DNA from: Labia minor
Lineage: Eukaryota > Arthropoda > Insecta > Dermaptera > Spongiphoridae
Length of the DNA: 64,000 bases
Reading direction: 5' to 3'
Assembly (NCBI GenBank): GCA_963082975.1
Contig: OY720347.1
Location: 17,745,187-17,809,186, forward strand
Positions 23,458-34,543 of the stretch are shown in pieces (the first letter of the stretch is position 1; every line of letters begins with the position of its first letter). The position numbers were made by a program, and so were the translations under genes. The notes beneath the pieces were generated by a model. That model was given only the letters and a program-made list of their open reading frames with translations. It had not been told where the DNA came from and made no database searches.

Positions 23458-23853
23458 CAGTGATTCTTAACCACTGTGCCGCGGCACTTTTGTGTGCCGC
23501 GAGATTTTCAAAATGTGCCGCCAAATTTTACAAATGTAAAGTTCAAATTAAGAAAAAGTACTTATTTATTTTATATGTATGTAAAAAAAAGGTAAAATAT
23601 TTTTGCGATGGGGCTCTTAAACATTTTCGATTTTTCAATATGGCTCTAAGTATCACCAAGTGTGCCCACCTTTGTTATATTATTTCAGACTATTGAAAAA
23701 GGTTGTCGATCCCTGATTATTATCATAAACTATATTACACAGTCTATTATAGGTAAGCAAATAACTTTTACACTTATCTTTTTCTTTGTGTGCCGCCAAA
23801 TTTTTAAACCGTTACAAGTGTGCCGCAGTAAAAAAAAAGGTTGAGATTCACTG
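23458..23853. mobile_element. hAT-type MITE, chimeric
   Basis: It starts CAGTGATTCTTAACC and ends GGTTGAGATTCACTG. The 8-bp flanks ACTAAAGG (23450-23457) and ACTTAAGG (23854-23861) match at 7 positions. The interior contains the usual GTGCCGCGGCAC and GCCGCCAAATTT blocks. It also has AAAAAGGTTGTCGATCCCTG near 23697-23716, which looks like the terminus of a different hAT MITE. The element therefore seems to be a fusion or to hold a nested remnant. Confidence 0.75.
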
Positions 23854-26283
23854 ACTTAAGGATATAATATTTAAATAATTTTTAAATCTCGATATTTTAA
23901 AATAAAACATTTATTTATTTATTTTGAGTTTTCTTTCTTTTTTGTTCCATCCATTGAAAATAGATCTACACCTCGTTGAGTTTGAAATATAATATAATAA
24001 ATTCGTGTGTATGATATATAGGTTGGTGTATGAGGGTGGGGTGGTGATGTCGTGATTGATTTCATGCTAATGACACCGCGAGGGTTGGCACAGCGCACGC
24101 ACAATCACTGCACTCGCTTCCTTCTTTCCTTCTCCGTATTCTGTCCAACACACAAGTTTCATTGATGGCTTTTTGATGGCCACGTCTACACTGACTCACC
24201 CGCTGCTATTATTCTTATTACTCACATTAAGCTTGTATGTAAATTTAACAATTATACCTGAACAACAAATTAAAAATAATCACTCTCTACTGGTTAAATA
24301 CAATATATGTAACTATATTTGTAACTAAATTTGCAATCTTATTTTATGTTTCCGCTCCGATAAAAAAAACATCAATCTTGACACTAATGTAAATAAATCA
24401 GGCGACCAATTTTTCTTTATTATTATTATTATTTTTATTATATAAAATTTTATAAAAATCTTAATTTTATTTTGTTGATATAATTTTCCAAAAAACATCG
24501 ATTTTAAAACAATCACAACAAAACAGGCGTTTTTGAACATTAACAAAATATAAAAAACAACTTATAAGCTTATAACCTTTGTCATTATATGAAAGAAAAA
24601 GAAGAGGGTTGCTGCCTAAGCAGGGTGATCCAAACAACGGATAAATAAAATAGTAATTAATTAATATAAAAAAAATTATCAAAATGAAATTTGTATTCAA
24701 TAAAATAACCATTCAGCAACTTGAAATACCTACGTTTGTAAATAAAATATTTTGAAAAAAACATTCTTAACCAATGTTGACATATAACTAAGTCAATAAT
24801 TTTATTAATAATGGTATTCTATATTTCTTTAATAATGTATAACAAATTAATAAATTAACATTGTATAATTCTTTTTAAATGTTTACAATTAAATTTAATA
24901 TATCTCATTTCAAAATTTATGTACACACAAAAAGGCTTCATAATAGAAAGATTAAAGATATATATATATATCCCTATACGTATACTCGTATATGGCCTAG
25001 AGAATAAAATCCTGCGATATGAAGGCTGTTAAAGAATAATACAATAAACCCCTTACGCCCTTCAACTTGCCTTTCATTTAGGCTATAGTAAAATATATAT
25101 TAACGTCTTATTTGTATCAGAGTTTATGTGACTTGTGGAGTGTAAAACATTCATTTGGAATGGCTGTGGAGATATGACACTTAGAAAGGCTCTAAATACT
25201 TGTTTAGAGTTTGTTTTCAAGCCTCTGATAGGACATTAAAAGTATTGACTTGTAATTAAAGAAGAATTATAGAGAATCTTTACTCAACTAGAAGAATTTA
25301 AACTGAAATCTTTGAATAAAAAATAATTAGTGGCAAAATATTAATCCGCTTTATTAATTTATTTGATGAATGTAATATGACATGGTATAAGTTATAATAA
25401 AAGTTGAAATTTAAATATTTAATTAAAATTTTATATTTTAATTTATTAGGATTAAAAAGTTAATTTTATTAGGATTAAAAAAAAAACTATCGATTAATAA
25501 AAGGAAGGAAAATAGTACAAGAGTATAACACTAACGACTTGATATAATCAATTTTTCTTAATAAAGTGAATTTATTAATATAAATATATTAATATTCAAG
25601 ATGCATATGTCCTATATGTAAATAAAAAAAAATATTAGTTTAAAAATTATTAAATTAAAGTTTTATTATCTGTTAATGGTTAAAATTTAGGGTGAATGTT
25701 CATTTTCGTAGAAGTCGGTTGGATAAATGGCTTTAAAGTAATGTAATATAATCAATTTCACCATGGAGATTTGAATTTCAGATCATCATAGGGAAATAGA
25801 AATAGGAAACGAGAAGAAGAGAAGGAGAGGAAGTTTGTAGTAATTATAGGTCTCAAATTTTCAAAATAGATAAAAACGAAAGCAGAATATTTTAGAAATG
25901 ATTTCGAATGTTGAAAAAATGATAATGATGATTATTATTTTCATTTCATTCTAATTGTTTGTGAAAGAATACACTACATATATTACTTTATATGAATATA
26001 TGTAGTATTAAATGTAGGAAAATAATTAATTATAGTCATTTTTAGAAATTAATAATTAGGAATGCATCCGAATTAAAGAAAAATCATATCTTAATTATAA
26101 AAACAAATTATTGTGTGTAATATATAAATAGGGAAATAATTTCTTAAAATATTCACAAACGAAAATTTATTTATTATTTTAATTTTATTTTGCATACACA
26201 TCACCATTTGAACACATAATTATTTTTATCAATATTAATTATATTTAATAATATATAAAGAATGTCATTAGTATAAATTTGAC
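23854..26283. other. AT-rich spacer
   Basis: There is one less AT-rich patch at about 24010-24220 (GGGTGGGGTGGTGATG, GCACAGCGCACGCAC). The rest is AT-rich with (ATT)n near 24418-24440. I see no gene or recognisable transposon in it. Confidence 0.4.
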
Positions 26284-27162
26284 TTTTTACTATCTCGCCA
26301 GACGTAGTATTAAGATCACGAAAATTGTCAGATTTTGATGTTTTTATACTTTTTGAAGGTCCCTGAGTCATTTTCACTAAGTTTGAGAAAAATGTTGGTG
26401 TGTGTATGTAGACAAGATTATGCAAAAATGGTTAGAGCTAGAATGATGAAATTTGGTACACGGGAATTATTCAAAATTCGTAGTTTTCTATTAGCTTTTG
26501 AGAAATGTAGCTCCGGAAGAGGGTCATTACCTACGACGTTTTCATTGTTTTCCCTCTAAACCAGAGGTGGTTTTATTTCGTTGTTTCTTTTTTACCGACC
26601 GACGATAGTAAGGGAGGTATGTTTATTTTTAGTATTATATATTTTTTACAATGTGCATTCAGTATCATTATTATTATATTATATATGTTTATATGTAAAA
26701 ATAATAGTAAACATAATAAAAATTCATTATTTTTCAATTTGTCAAACCAAACAATATCTTTAATGTGTCTAAATCTAATATAGGTATGTATAATTTTATA
26801 TGCGGAAGTTTTGGAGCATTTCAAAAGTGGCCCGCAAGATCATTTGGATTGGCCACCTCTACTCTAAACTGACTATAAAAATAAAGATATATGTTTGATA
26901 GTTTTTCACATGATTAAAAATTATATAAAAGTTATATATAGAATTTCAGCTTGATTGAATCCATGAAAGTACAGGAATTAATTTTTTAAATTAAATTACG
27001 CGCCAGCACGTGACGTGCTCCCATCAACAAAGAGCCAAACACGCTCTGGTTTAATATATATTTATTAATTTTAATTTATAATTAATTAAATTTAATTTAA
27101 ATATAATATATGTTAATTAATCCAATTCAAATTTGCGAGATAGTCGAATAGAGACACTCCAG
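26284..27162 (+). mobile_element. HINE-A copy 2, interrupted by a hAT MITE
   Basis: Plus-strand element: TTTTTACTATCTCGCC at 26284, subterminal repeat GCGAGATAGT at 27135-27144 and terminal GAGACACTCCAG to 27162. It is empty at the site where HINE-B sits in copies 3 and 4 (the sequence reads through at about 26535-26553). A 300-bp hAT MITE with an 8-bp duplication sits inside it at 26562-26861, so the hAT is younger. Without that insertion the copy is about 570 bp, similar to copy 1. Confidence 0.8.
26562..26861. mobile_element. hAT-type MITE nested in HINE-A
   Basis: The termini are CAGAGGTGG and CCACCTCTA. The exact duplication CTCTAAAC is present at 26554-26561 and 26862-26869, and this is native HINE-A sequence. 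Close to its left end (about 26588-26620) it contains the 5' terminus of HINE-B (TTTTTTACCGACCGACG, then ATAGTAAGGGAGGTA), truncated after about 31 bp. The right side has the AAAGTGGCCCGCAAGATCAT block. Confidence 0.8.
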
Positions 27163-28426
27163 CTTATTTCTTTTTATTATATGAAGTTTCTAAATGCAAA
27201 ATTACTATTTTTACCTTTTTATATTATAACATGAATTTTATTGAGATTTCCAAAAATTATTGTCACAAAATTTTATGAACCTTTCCAGAAGTATTTTTTT
27301 GTTTAAAATAATTATTAAATACTTATCGTATTTGACTTATACATTTAAAAAAATATGCAAATACAATTATAATTTAATCTTGATTTATAAAAAAAACAAA
27401 TATCTAATTTATCTTTATTTACCCAAGTTTTCTTTTGTCTTCTCAATTATTCTATCTCATTATTTTGTTTTTAAGCAACTTATCTATTAATATTTTCTGT
27501 TTTTATAAACAAATCGCGTGATTACTTCAATACAATTTGGTTAGAAATGACCAATCATCTACACGCCTTGATCATTTTTGAAAATTACAAACTAATAAGG
27601 GATCAGAATAAATAAAAATAGAGATTTACTATTCCTTTGATGAAATTTATAAAAATATAACATTATTTTATATAATAATTGAATTTTTATACTCCTGTAA
27701 ATGTATTTTAATAATTTTGAAATTAAAACTAATTCTTATACAAATCCTATATATATACCTATATATAATATATATTATTATTATATTATTTAAATAAATA
27801 AGAGAGAGCTTATATTTTTTTTGTTTTATAATAATATTAGTAATGATAAAATAAATATTATACATCTTTGTTTGATTTATTATTCCGCTTAGGTATTGAA
27901 TAACAAGAGAAATTGTGTTTGAGGGTGGGTTGGGGCGGCTTCTGTCAAGGTGTAGGGTGAGGTTCTGAGGGTTGTTGGTCCATTAATGTGCTCACAATGT
28001 ATAAGTAGCGCTTCGCGTGTACTTCTCTCTGTAATGTAACCATTTTGTCCCTGTTTAAAAGCAAGCACAAGTGGGAAAGAGAGAGAAAGAGTGAGGAAAG
28101 GGAAGAGTGGTGGTTGGTCACTCTCCATTGAGGGTGGAATGGTCGGGGAGTAAGGGATTAACGCTGAATACATATAGATATATAAGATCTAATGTAGAGT
28201 TGAAGGCAGGTAGTCGTCGCATCTGCGGCTTTTCAGTAATTCTCTATGATTACAACTCAAAGGAGAGGACACGAGGGCTGTTGAATCATTTCAACAAATT
28301 ACAGAGAAAAAAAAACGACCTCTCTTACTGTATTTGAGATAATAATAAAATCTTTTGAAAAATTATTTTTGTTTTATATAAATAATAATAATTAATTAAG
28401 TGAAATATTATTCTGACTATTTATAT
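27163..28426. other. AT-rich spacer, GC-elevated island at 27890-28330
   Basis: The island is unique, with a 94-codon minus-strand frame (27889-28173) rich in Pro, Leu, Ser and Thr that I do not recognise. It also contains a GAGAGAGAAAGAG run. No gene is called. Confidence 0.4.
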
Positions 28427-28661
28427 TAGGGGTGGGCAAATACTTTTAAACGCGGCCCAAATCAAATTTTCAAAATGTCTCCCGGGGCCGGAGGACGATA
28501 TTTCGAAAACATCAAACCGGGACATTTGAAAAAAAATTTACCTTTTTTTTAGAGCCATATTGAATGAAAGATCGAAATAAGAGCCGAACTTTTTCAACGG
28601 GCCGGATAAAATAAGCAAAAGGGCCGGATCCGGCTCACGGGCCGGCTTTTGCCCACCCCTG
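28427..28661. mobile_element. hAT-type MITE, GGGGTGGGC family, perfect duplication
   Basis: The ends are TAGGGGTGGGCAAA and TTTTGCCCACCCCTG, exact inverted repeats except for the first base (T in place of the usual C). ATTTATAT flanks it on both sides (28419-28426 and 28662-28669). The interior is GC-richer, with GGGCCGG blocks (GAGCCGAAC, CGGGCCGGATAAAAT) typical of this class of hAT MITE in animals. It is non-coding. Confidence 0.88.
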
Positions 28662-29669
28662 ATTTATATAATATTATAAAATAGTTTTAAATTAATTTTA
28701 AAAAAATTCAAATTAATTGAACAATAAATAATACTTGTTTGATAATTTATTATTATTAATGTATTATTTTTATAAACTATTAATATCTTAGAAGAAATAT
28801 ATGTAATATAGTATAGTAAAAAAAACTCATCCTAGATGAATAATTTATATTTATTTGTTATCTTTCCCACATTTTCTATCAATTAACTAATGAGCCCCTT
28901 TCTTTTCTTTTTCCCTTCTGTATATGTCACATATGCCAATATCTAAGTTCAATTTGTGAGAGGGTAATTTCAATGACGATGTGTTGACAGATAAAATGGG
29001 GTTTGGTAAAAAATCTTCTCCATCGAGGGCCGTAGGGAAGGAATCAAGGGATGAAGGGCTTCTCAGTGATGCATGTATGTAAAGTCCTTCCCCTTTTTCT
29101 CTCCTTCCAGCGGATAACGAATTGGGGGGGGGGCGACTGGAGAAGGGTGAACACCACCTGGTCTCTTTCTCGAAGGCTCTATACAACTTAGCAACTTGGC
29201 CAGGATAAATAAATTAAATATGGTCAAGAATATCGTCTAAAGATGGTGGATGGAGGGGGAGATGATTCCATTAAGGGCTGAAGTGTGTCAACCCTTTTTC
29301 TCAGACGACCAGCTGGCCATGACTTCCAAGACAGAAAGACAGTATGATAAATTATTCAGTAGGAAAAGGACTGAATAATTCTTTCTCGTTATTTTGGTAC
29401 ATTACTGCCCTCCAACCCACCTTACTCTACTCCCCTTTTCCAGCTCCTATACATAAGTATTTGAAATTGCAATTGAAATGACTAGAATCTATTTATATAT
29501 GAATAGGAAAAGAACATTATAAGGTCACGATAGAATTAAAAATAAATATTTTAAAAAAAGACAAAATAAAATTTCAAAAGAAGTCAATTTAACAATCATG
29601 TCAATTTATTTTTATTTGTTGATTTCTCTTCTTTCCATTTTAAGTTACAAATCTATTTTTAAAATAAAT
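28662..29669. other. Spacer with GC-elevated island at 28870-29450
   Basis: A 99-codon minus-strand frame (28887-29186) crosses the island. It has no recognisable motif and is rich in Ser, Pro and Arg. A run of nine G lies at about 29125-29133. I see no splice-framed exon, so no gene is called. Confidence 0.4.
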
Positions 29670-29990
29670 CTGGAGTGTCTCCACTCGACTATTTCGCAAT
29701 TTGAATTGGATTAAATAACATAATATATTATATTTAAATTAAATTTAATTATTTATAAATTATAAATTAAATTTAATAAATAATATTTATTAAAGCAGCG
29801 CGTCTTTAACTGTTTGTTGATGGCAAAACATCACGTGCTGGCGCGTGATTCTCAGTGTTAAAAAATTAATTCCTGTACTTTCGTCGATTCAATCAAGCTG
29901 AAATTCTATATATAGCAGTAGTTTACAATTTTTAATCATATGAATAACTTACAAACATATATCTTTATTTTTACGGTCAGTTTAGAGAAA

Positions 29991-30673
29991 AATAAGTTGA
30001 CCTGTGGCCAGGTCCGAACCGACCGACGGTTTGAAGTAAATTAATTTCCAGCTAGAGAAACAATTTCAAATAATTTTAATATATCTATTAATGTAATAAA
30101 AAACAGATATGGATACATAAATAATAAATATAAATATTTTTAATTTTATTTTATTTATAATATATATGCAAGACCAGGCTGTGATGTCATGAATGGCTAG
30201 ATGACGTCATATAATTTTAAATCAAGAAAAAACTAATAAATATGATTTTCCCGAGGATAAAACCAATACAAAGTGCATGCTTCGTGGAAATATATAAAAA
30301 AATCTCCTCATGTGAAATTTGGTGCGAAAATAACCCTTCCCTTACTATCGTCGATCGCTAATACTACCACTTCCGGTTTCCGGATTTGCACCAAAAGTTG
30401 ATCAATTCATCCCACTGATGCATTAAGTAAATATACCAAATTTCATCAAAATCGGTTGAGCCGTTCAGGCTGTACACATCTATACGGACGGACAGACGGA
30501 CAGGCGGACGGACAGACGGACGGACAGACGGACAGACGGACGGACAGACATCATGCTAAAAATACTTTTTTCTGTTAAGAAAATGCATGATTCGTGGAGA
30601 TATGTAAAAATCTCCACATGTGAAATTTGGTGTGAAAACAATACCTCCCTTACTATCGTCGGTCGGTAAAAAT
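29991..30673 (-). mobile_element. HINE-B copy 2, with long GACGGACA minisatellite
   Basis: Hairpin GACCTGTGGCCAGGTC is at 29999-30014 and subterminal repeat AACCGACCGACGGT follows. On the other side GTCGGTCGGTAAAAAT ends at 30673. The core has GTGATGTCATG / ATGACGTCAT motifs, the ATTTCATCAAAATCGGTT block and a (GACGGACA)n-like minisatellite at about 30484-30550, expanded relative to copy 3. The 5' segment with ATTCGTGGAGATATG and AATCTCC occurs twice, before and after the minisatellite, showing an internal duplication. Confidence 0.82.
30484..30550. repeat. GACGGACA-type minisatellite inside HINE-B copy 2
   Basis: Alternating GACGGACA and GACGGACG units run for about 67 bp. The homologous tracts are about 37 bp at 33963, about 20 bp at 59048 and a few units near 1520. 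Array length therefore varies strongly between copies. Confidence 0.9.
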
Positions 30674-30803
30674 GAAAACGTAGTACGTAATGACCCTCTT
30701 CCAGATAAGCTACATTTCTCAAAAGTTGATAGAAAACTACGAAATAATGCCCGTGTACTAAATTTCATTATTCTAACTAAACCGTTTTTGCGTAATCTTG
30801 TCT

Positions 30804-30840
<37 letters not shown>

Positions 30841-30854
30841 CCTTCTCAACCTTA

Positions 30855-31335
30855 AAATTGGTTATAAATAATTATTTCAAGCATTCGTTATCTATTTTGT
30901 ATAAATTTTTTTATTAAATAAAATACTATATGAATATCTTTATCTTTAATTGCTAATTAAATATAATTTAAAGATGTATATAGTGAGATAAAATGGAAAC
31001 AGGTTAAGTGGTGAAGAACGCTTCTTCGTTGTTATTATCATTATAACAGTTATTGATTTGCAAAACAATTAACCACTAATGGCAATAACAATATCAAAGA
31101 CTGATAATATGTGCCCTTTACCAGTCTTTGTTCAGGTAACGTTATCATTGGGGGAAATAATTAACCTATATTAATTGTATTCCTATATGTTTTGTACAAT
31201 ATTTGTTCAAATTTACAAAATAAATAATAATAATAATTAATTATTAAATCATTAGTAATAAGGATTAAACTTGTTAGATTTGATTAATTTATTTTAAATA
31301 CATTTTAGGAAAAAAAAGAAAATAATTGTTTAATG
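30855..31335. other. AT-rich spacer
   Basis: No gene. A small inverted pair CAAAGACTG / CAGTCTTTG (about 31096-31131) is the only structure noted. Confidence 0.4.
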
Positions 31336-31744
31336 CAGAGGTTCCCAAACTTTTTCGGTATACGGCTCCCATAATACATTGGATTTTTTCCGTAGCTTCC
31401 TTAATTAGTTTGACCATATTTCGAAAACACCAAACCAGGACAAACGTTTGAAAAAAAAGTACGAAATGCTCAAAAGCTTGGTCCAAAAAACGGTTGAGCT
31501 TTTTTTTTAGAGACAAATTGAAAAAATTTAAAACAAAAGTACGAAATGTTCCAAATCTTGGGTCCAAAAAACGGTTGAACTATTTTTTATTTTTTTTTTT
31601 TGAGACAAATTGAAAGATTTTAAAAATAATCGAAAATGTTCAAAAGTTTCCCCACAAAATCATCCTATCTTTTTTTTTAGAACCAAAAAATTTCAAGTAT
31701 TAGGAAATTTTTTCGCGGCTCCCCAGGGAGTTTGGGAATCACTG
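31336..31744. mobile_element. hAT-type MITE, CAGAGGTTCCCAAAC family
   Basis: The left end is CAGAGGTTCCCAAAC and the right end GTTTGGGAATCACTG, matching at 13 of 15 bases when inverted. The flanks are GTTTAATG (31328-31335) and GTATAATG (31745-31752), 7 of 8 matching. The interior has three degenerate tandem units of about 80 bp, each with a TACGAAATG- or CGAAAATG-like block and an AACGGTTGA-type block. It also has a CATATTTCGAAAACACC segment shared with the MITE at 9459. A degraded relative is at 42612-42825. Confidence 0.82.
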
Positions 31745-31752
31745 GTATAATG

Positions 31753-33161
31753 ATTAAAAGATGACATAAATTGAATCTCTTTCAATTTGATATTTGCAGA
31801 TCAGGAGAACATCTATTCTATTTAGAATAATAATTACATTAAAGTATTGTATAGTAGTCATTTGTGTGTTCGTGAAAGGAGGAAAGGGGATTCATTCCTT
31901 TCGTGTTTCTGGTCGTGTCTCCTGAGACAGAGGGAGGGAAAGAAAAGGGTGGGGGGACAACCATCGGACACAAGCTACAGCATTATGCATTTGCTTTCTC
32001 TCTTCGGCTGACTCTAATTCTATTTGGCGTGTGTGTTGTCGGATTAAGGGGTTGGTGGGGCGGATCCCGCGGGGGTCCTTTGTCTTGAGGCCACAGGGTC
32101 TGTCGACTCGAAGAGCGATCGCCCGATCCGTCTTTTGGCGCTCGAGGCCCACGGGGCAAAAGTTACCTACGACCCTCAACGGGGCCCTTCAATCATCCAA
32201 AAGCAACTACCACCCATCCAAAACGCGGCTTCAGGCAGCCCAGCAGACCCCCCCCCGCCCCCTCCCTCACGCACCGCCCGGCCCTTTTTCATTTTTCTCT
32301 CTCACTACTACGTCTGTCCCCTTTCTCAGTTTTCTAATATGTTATTCATTTTATAATTGAAATTTGTTGTCTTCATTACAGAGATATATCCAGCTTCTTT
32401 CGTTATTTTATTATTATTTTTTTTTTTATTAAACCTTCTCCCTTAATATACATATAATCTCCCCTAAGACACAGGATTTTTTTCTAATCCAAAAAAGAAT
32501 TGAATTATAAGCCTAAAATTATTAAGGAAAAAACAATTCTAAAAGATATCACGATTTGATCGGAATTTTAAATTTGAAATAATTTCAGTCACTTTTTTCT
32601 ATAATACATAATATAAATTTTTTAAAGTATTTTCTGATAAAAAGAATGTATAATTAGAATATTATTTATTGTATATACTTTTAAGTATAATAAATTTTTT
32701 TAATCAATAACACCAAAATAAAATATAAAAAGAAAAGATTTTAAAACTAAATACCAGTATAATATTAAATATAAAAAACAGCTCTCTGCAACAGGTTTTT
32801 TTTTACAAAACATGATCCTGTTACTAAATTTTATCGGTTTTATGGGATCGACATAAAATGTTTCGACCTTATTTTTGTTCTGTAAAATGACACTTTGCGA
32901 CTGCTTCATGTTCATGATTTTAAAATAATTCTACCTCTGTAACAATATTATCAGCGAATTGGGGTGAAGTCAAACCGAAATGTTGTGTCCACTTTCTGAA
33001 TTAGTAGCGTTTTTCAAATAATATTGTAGAAACTTGATTCTTAATTTTTTATATTTTGTTAATTTAATTTTCAATAAAATATAAAATATTTATATTTTAA
33101 GATTTTTTAGTTTCATATTTTATCTATTGTAATAAGGCATATTAGACTGTAGTAGAAAAAA
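31753..33161. other. Spacer with GC-rich island at 31860-32340
   Basis: The island holds GCGGATCCCGCGGGGG and other GC-rich patches, plus ATTATGCATTTG, which resembles an octamer-type site. Overlapping open frames of 61-109 codons on both strands cross it and none resembles a family. Around it the DNA is AT-rich. No gene is called. Confidence 0.4.
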
Positions 33162-34543
33162 TGTGGAGTGTCTCCGCTCGACAATCTCGCAAATTTGAAT
33201 TGGATTAATTAACATATATTATATTTAAATTAAATCTAATTAATTATAAATTAAAATCAATAAATAATATTTATTAAACCAGCGCGTGTTTGGCTCTTTG
33301 TTGATGGAACCACGTCACGTGCTGGCGCGTGCTTTGCAGTCGTGTTAAAAAATTAATTCCGATTCTTTCAGCGATTTAATCAAGCTGAAATTCTATATAT
33401 AGCAGTTTTATACAATTTTTAATCATGTGAAAAACTATCAAACATATATCTTTATTTTTACGGTCAGTTTAGAGGAAAATAAGTTGACCTGTGGCCAGGT
33501 CCGAACCGACCGACGGTTTGAAATAAATTAATTTCCAGCTACAGAAACAATTTCAAATAATTTTCATATATCTATTAATGTAATAAAAAACAGATATGGA
33601 TACATAAATAATAAATATAAACATTTTTAATTTTATTTTATTTATAATATATATGCAAGACCAGGCTGTGACGTCATGCATGGCTGGATGACGTCATATA
33701 ATTTTAAATCAAGAAAAAACTAATAAATATGATTTTTTTCGAGGATAAAACCAATACAAAATGCATGTTTCGTGGTGATATATAAAAAAATCTCCTTTGG
33801 TGTGAAAATAACCCTTTCCTTCCTATCGTCGATCGCTAATACTACCACTTCCGGTTTCCCGAATTGCACCAAAAGTTGATCAATTCATCCCACTGATGCA
33901 TTAAGTAAATATACCAAATTTCATCAAAATCGGTTGAGCCGTTCAGGCTGTACACATCTATACGGACGGACAGACGGACGGACAGACGGACGGACAGACA
34001 TCATGCTAAAAATACTTTTTTCTGTTTAGAAAATGCATGATTCGTGGAGATATGTAAAAATCTCCACATGTGAAATTTGGTGTGAAAACAATACCTCCCT
34101 TACTATCGTCGGTCGGTAAAAATGAAAACGTTGAAGGCAATGACCCTCATCCGCGGATGAGCTACATTTCTCAAATTCTATATATAGCAGTTTTATACAA
34201 TTTTTAATCATGTGGAAAAACTATCCAACATAGATTTTTTACGGTCAGTTTATAGGAAAAAAAATCAAAACGTTGTAGGTAATGACCCTCTTCCGGATGA
34301 GCTACATTTCTCAAAAGTTGTCAGAAAACTACGAATTTTGAATAATGCCCGTGTACCAAATTTCATCATTCTAGCTCTAACCGTTTTTGCATAATCTTGT
34401 TTATATACATCTTATCTATACACAGACATTTTTCTCAACCTTAGTGAAAATGACTCAATGACTTCAAAACGTATAAAAACAGCAAAATCTCGACATCGAA
34501 AATTTTCGAGATCGCAATACTATCTCTGATAGATAGTAAAAAT
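33162..34543 (-). mobile_element. HINE-A copy 4: HINE-B insertion plus tandem duplication
   Basis: Both ends are present: hairpin and GCGAGATTGT at about 33163-33190, and ATAGATAGTAAAAAT at 34529-34543. An internal segment beginning AATTCTATATATAGCAG and ending GCTACATTTCTCAAA is present twice (33389-34174 and 34174-34314). The first unit contains HINE-B (33480-34123); the second reads AGGAAAAAAAATCAAAACG and is empty. This single element therefore holds a filled and an empty copy of the target. The (CA)n tract of other copies is degenerate here. Confidence 0.82.
33480..34123 (-). mobile_element. HINE-B copy 3
   Basis: Hairpin GACCTGTGGCCAGGTC is at 33486-33501. The other end is GTCGGTCGGTAAAAAT. 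It is nearly identical to copy 2 and sits at the same position within HINE-A, so copies 2 and 3 come from one ancestral insertion. Its minisatellite is shorter (about 33963-33999). GTGACGTCATG and ATGACGTCAT are CRE-like palindromic sites in the core. Confidence 0.85.

Larger units (their letters stand above)
29670..30854 (-). mobile_element. HINE-A copy 3 carrying HINE-B (composite)
   Basis: The 3' hairpin GAGTGgagaCACTC and subterminal repeat lie at about 29671-29698 (GCGAAATAGT, one mismatch). The 5' end is lost: similarity stops at TTCTCAACCTTA near 30854, just after (AC)n and (GA)n at 30804-30841. HINE-B occupies 29991-30673, so the HINE-A halves are 29670-29990 and 30674-30854. The junctions are the same as in copy 4. 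Confidence 0.8.

Noticed and set aside
28887..29186. 99-codon minus-strand open frame
   Set aside because: Ser/Pro/Arg-rich without a motif and in a balanced-GC island. No support beyond length.
30484..30550. Regular GACGGACA units suggestive of a CRISPR-like array
   Set aside because: The units are contiguous, without spacers, and lie inside a transposon. It is a minisatellite.
31903..32360. Overlapping open frames up to 109 codons in a GC-rich island
   Set aside because: Frames overlap on both strands, contain low-complexity Gly, Pro and Arg runs and show no family motif. This is expected by chance in GC-rich DNA.
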